In this document: in pieces, positions 61,876 to 64,000 of the stretch
Numbering within the stretch: the stretch's first letter is position 1
Layout of the letters: every line of letters begins with the position of its first letter
Origin: Cryptosporidium bovis
Lineage: Eukaryota > Apicomplexa > Conoidasida > Eucoccidiorida > Cryptosporidiidae
Reading direction: 5' to 3'
Assembly (NCBI GenBank): GCA_009768925.2
Contig: VHIT02000036.1
Coordinates: 1 to 64,000 of the forward strand
DNA: 64,000 nt
The notes under the pieces: model-generated
Databases searched by the model: none
Told to the model about the DNA's origin: nothing
The model's input: only the letters and a program-made list of their open reading frames with translations
Program-made: the position numbers and the translations under genes

Positions 61876-62206
61876 TCAGTTATTTTTTCGCTGAGTAGGT
61901 AACAAACCAAATCTCTTCTTGCATGCTATTCTTTGAGAAGAGTAAAGATCATCTGGTGAGAACTTCGCAGGATGAGCAGATAATGTTGCTTCACCTTCAT
62001 TATTAGTACCCTAATATTTAAAAAATGAAACACCCAGTTTAAATAATCCGCAATTGTGGCATGAGTTATTGTACATTTCCAGGTTTACTAGTAATTTGTC
62101 TAGTCCCTGAAAAGAGGAGAAAAAACATATATATGATATCAAATAAACTTACAGATAACGTATAAACTCTCTCACCTTTTTCGTTCTTATAATAACGTAG
62201 CAACAT
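61876..62206 (-). CDS. NOP10: H/ACA snoRNP protein NOP10, two exons
   Basis: Exon 1 is 62206-62153 (18 codons, [18 protein letters not shown]) and exon 2 is 62010-61876 (44 codons plus TGA). The intron (62152-62011, 142 bases) has a GTAAGT donor and a TATTAG acceptor, and the join keeps phase. Exon 2 contains [20 protein letters not shown] and [10 protein letters not shown], matching the NOP10 consensus SAHPARFSPDDKYS.QR and KKRF..L.TQ. With this single splice the spacing between YTL and SAHP equals that of human NOP10. NOP10 is a core subunit of H/ACA snoRNPs with the pseudouridine synthase Cbf5. It lies between the two V-ATPase c genes on the opposite strand. An 18-base mini-exon model is also phase-possible but fits the family less well. 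Confidence 0.9.
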
Positions 62207-62978
62207 AGCTACCTGAAACTAATATATTTGAATTCTTTATTTACTCTCGATTTAATTTTTTCTTACAAATTGTTTCTACACAAAAAAGAATATACCGCCG
62301 AATTAAAGACAATATTGGCGCCTCTAGATACTTTAAACATTCTAGTAAAGGCCATTTTCAAGGGAAATAAAAGATTTAAATAAAAAGGGGACAATAACCC
62401 CCAAAAGTTTTGATATTATCGTTTTTACTCTGTATTATTTTCTGTTAATTTTTCTTAACTTTGTGATCATATCTTTTGTTTTTTTTCAATACATGGATAA
62501 ACTACTTCTAAAGTTAGGGCTTAATATCTTCTAGAGATAAAAATGCAGTGTTATAATATTAAAATGGGTAGAGATGCTATGTGCAAAGATGATGCAGAAT
62601 GTACAGCAAAATAATTTTCAATTAGAATATCATTTTTCGTGTTTCTTTTTTTTTGTCCAAGTTACTATTGTTATCATTACTAATGAAATTTGCCTCTTGC
62701 ACCAAAATTATCCGCCCCATGTATGTTTACAATATGCTCAAAAAATATTATTAATACCGCCAATCATTGGCGGTAATATTATCTATTCTGTTCCCCAAAG
62801 AGACAAATATATATATTGTGTTTACTAAATTGAGATAAATTATTTTATTTTTTTTGTAACTTTTCGATAGAGGGAGATTTCACTTCCATCTATATTTGAA
62901 TCGTTTATAAATTGCATTGGACAATTGTATTTAATATTGTAGTTAGACATAAGTGTTTATTATAATTTACAGGAGAAG
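62207..62978. promoter_or_regulatory. divergent promoter, NOP10 and second V-ATPase c
   Basis: 772 bases between NOP10 (minus) and the second proteolipid gene (plus). ATTGGCGCC at 62314-62322 and TACCGCC at 62293-62299 lie 87-116 bases before NOP10. A perfect palindrome at 62755-62775, TACCGCCAAT, C, ATTGGCGGTA, lies about 205 bases before the V-ATPase gene. The frame at 62574-62828 crosses this and shows no protein-like pattern. Confidence 0.5.
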
Positions 62979-63476
62979 ATGATTACTTGTGACCCAAATA
63001 GTTTGTTTTTTGGCTTTATGGGAATTGCAGGATGCTTAATATTCGCAAATTTAGGAGCAGCCTATGGGATTGCTAAGTCAGGTGTTGGTATTTCATCAAT
63101 GGCTGTTATGAGACCAGATTTAATTATGAGATCTATTATTCCAGCAGTTATGGCAGGTATTTTGGGTATTTACGGTTTAATAGGTTCTCTAGTTATTTTC
63201 TTCCAAATGGGTGAGCCAAACCTTTACTCCGCTTACGTTGCTTATGCTCAAATGAGTGCCGGTTTGGTAATTGGTCTTAGCAGTTTAGCTGCCGGTCTCT
63301 CAATTGGTATTGTTGGTGATGCAGGTGTAAGAGCTGCAGCTCAACAACCGAGGTTACTTACCGGTATGATTTTAATTCTTGTTTTTGGCGAAGCTTTGGC
63401 TATTTATGGTGTCATTATTGGTATCATTATGGGCACAACTAAACCAAGTGGACAATTATGTGCATCATACATTTAA
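62979..63476 (+). CDS. V-type ATPase proteolipid subunit c, copy 2
   Basis: 165 residues, same four-helix fold as the gene at 60979: FANLGAAYGIAKSGVGISSM, MRPDLIMRSIIPAVMAGILGIYGLI, and LVFGEALAIYGVIIGI with the essential E138. The two copies share the central SIIPAVMAGILG and GDAG.R..AQQ segments but differ in loops and in both termini, so they have been separate for some time. This copy is nearer the usual c subunit (SAYVAYAQMSAGLVIGLSSLAAGL), while the first is more divergent in helix 3. They may form a mixed ring as with yeast c and c', or be stage-specific. Confidence 0.95.
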   Translation: MITCDPNSLFFGFMGIAGCLIFANLGAAYGIAKSGVGISSMAVMRPDLIMRSIIPAVMAGILGIYGLIGSLVIFFQMGEPNLYSAYVAYAQMSAGLVIGLSSLAAGLSIGIVGDAGVRAAAQQPRLLTGMILILVFGEALAIYGVIIGIIMGTTKPSGQLCASYI

Positions 63477-64000
63477 GTATAAATTATTGTTGAATTAGTA
63501 GTAAGACTTTTATCTATTATAGATTAGATTAAATAGAGATTCTAAAGAAAAGAGTATACCTTTCTTTTAGCAATAGGTAAAAAGACGTTAGGTTAAATTT
63601 AGCTTCAACCGTTTAATTCTCTTTTTTAGTCTAGCTATACTTTTCCGTTTAATCTCCTAGTCCTTCTACGGTAGTTATTCCTCCATGTTTCTAGAGACTA
63701 GGTGGTGATGGTAAGTTGATTTTGTACTGGGAATAAGTGTGTCTCGCTCCTAAATGGCAGAGTAGGGGGTGGTCTTATCGTTTTTGAACCGAGAACAAAG
63801 GCTTCTAAATACAGATTACTTTTTTTTCATTCCAAGTGGGACCTTAACAAGCCACCTTTGAATGATAAAGTTTAGAACAGGTTGAGAGACTCCTGTAACA
63901 GAGTGATACTTATAATCATTAATGCATATTGTTAAGGAGTATGAATCAGAGGTGTTTCCCGTAGCAGGTAGTAGTCTTGACGGCCACATTTCGAAAAATA
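63477..64000. other. GC-richer non-coding tail of the window
   Basis: From about 63650 to the end the sequence is roughly 43-48 percent GC in sampled lines, with no open frame of note. It contains a G-run (AGTAGGGGGTGG near 63761-63772) and complementary words, CCTAGTC near 63656 and GACTAGG near 63697. This may be the start of a structured RNA gene, or the edge of a gene or 3' UTR continuing outside the window. I recognise no family. Confidence 0.35.

Noticed and set aside
62105-62125. 18-base mini-exon in NOP10
   Set aside because: It keeps phase, but adds six residues where NOP10 has none; a single intron restores the family spacing exactly.
62574-62828. 84-codon plus-strand frame upstream of the second V-ATPase gene
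   Set aside because: It spans the palindrome, has no protein-like pattern and no family likeness.
1-64000. tRNA, rRNA, snRNA and transposable-element search by eye
   Set aside because: No T-loop, snRNA or transposase-like pattern was convincing anywhere in the window.

Overview
The window looks like a chromosome segment of an apicomplexan, most likely a Cryptosporidium species. The basis is a very AT-rich genome, long intronless genes in both orientations with only a few short GT-AG introns, asparagine-rich low complexity, a giant secreted protein mixing TSP1, LNR (Notch/Lin-12), ShK-like and CCP modules, an ApiAT-like major facilitator, and a reduced mitochondrial import motor (Pam18 plus GrpE). 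I see no tRNA, rRNA, transposon, retroelement or CRISPR array. Species level cannot be decided from the sequence alone.

Layout. 1-1.9 kb: a decayed, lysine/asparagine-rich coding remnant. 2-3.1 kb: an orphan secreted protein. 4.6-7.1 kb: two divergently transcribed SbmA/BacA-family membrane proteins, a bacterial type of peptide/vitamin transporter and the most unusual genes here. 7.7-12.2 kb: a 1503-residue secreted protein with a degenerate GPS-like C-terminus. 13-16.4 kb: an NSUN2/Trm4-type RNA m5C methyltransferase and a glycolipid-transfer protein. 16.8-19.8 kb: the Pol III factor Brf1, divergent from a small two-exon gene. 20.3-21.9 kb: Pam18 and GrpE/Mge1 side by side. 23.7-25.2 kb: an ApiAT-like transporter. 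26.3-28.1 kb: a GC-richer interval with an apparently non-coding island and a secreted protein resembling a catalytically dead BPL_N domain. 29.4-38.3 kb: a hotdog thioesterase, a DTW-domain tRNA acp3U transferase, a cytosolic 5'-nucleotidase-like phosphatase, NAC alpha and a DNAJB12-like ER J-protein. 38.9-50.4 kb: the 3834-residue multi-domain surface protein. 50.8-59.2 kb: a 2819-residue bridge-like lipid-transfer protein of the FMP27/Hobbit/BLTP2 type. 59.5-60.0 kb: a four-exon BUD20/ZNF593 gene. 61-63.5 kb: two paralogous V-ATPase proteolipid genes with a small spliced NOP10 gene between them on the opposite strand.

How the genes relate. Several serve RNA and ribosome work (NSUN2-like, DTW, NOP10, BUD20, Brf1, NAC alpha). 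Pam18 and Mge1 belong to the same matrix-import motor. The GLTP protein and the BLTP2-like protein both move membrane lipids, and the two V-ATPase c genes are likely a local duplication. Many intergenic regions carry GGCGCC or GGCGG(T/G) words resembling E2F/DP1-type sites, the best promoter signal visible. Three small spliced genes (19.4 kb, 59.5 kb, 61.9 kb) were reconstructed by hand from splice signals; two of them match known families closely.
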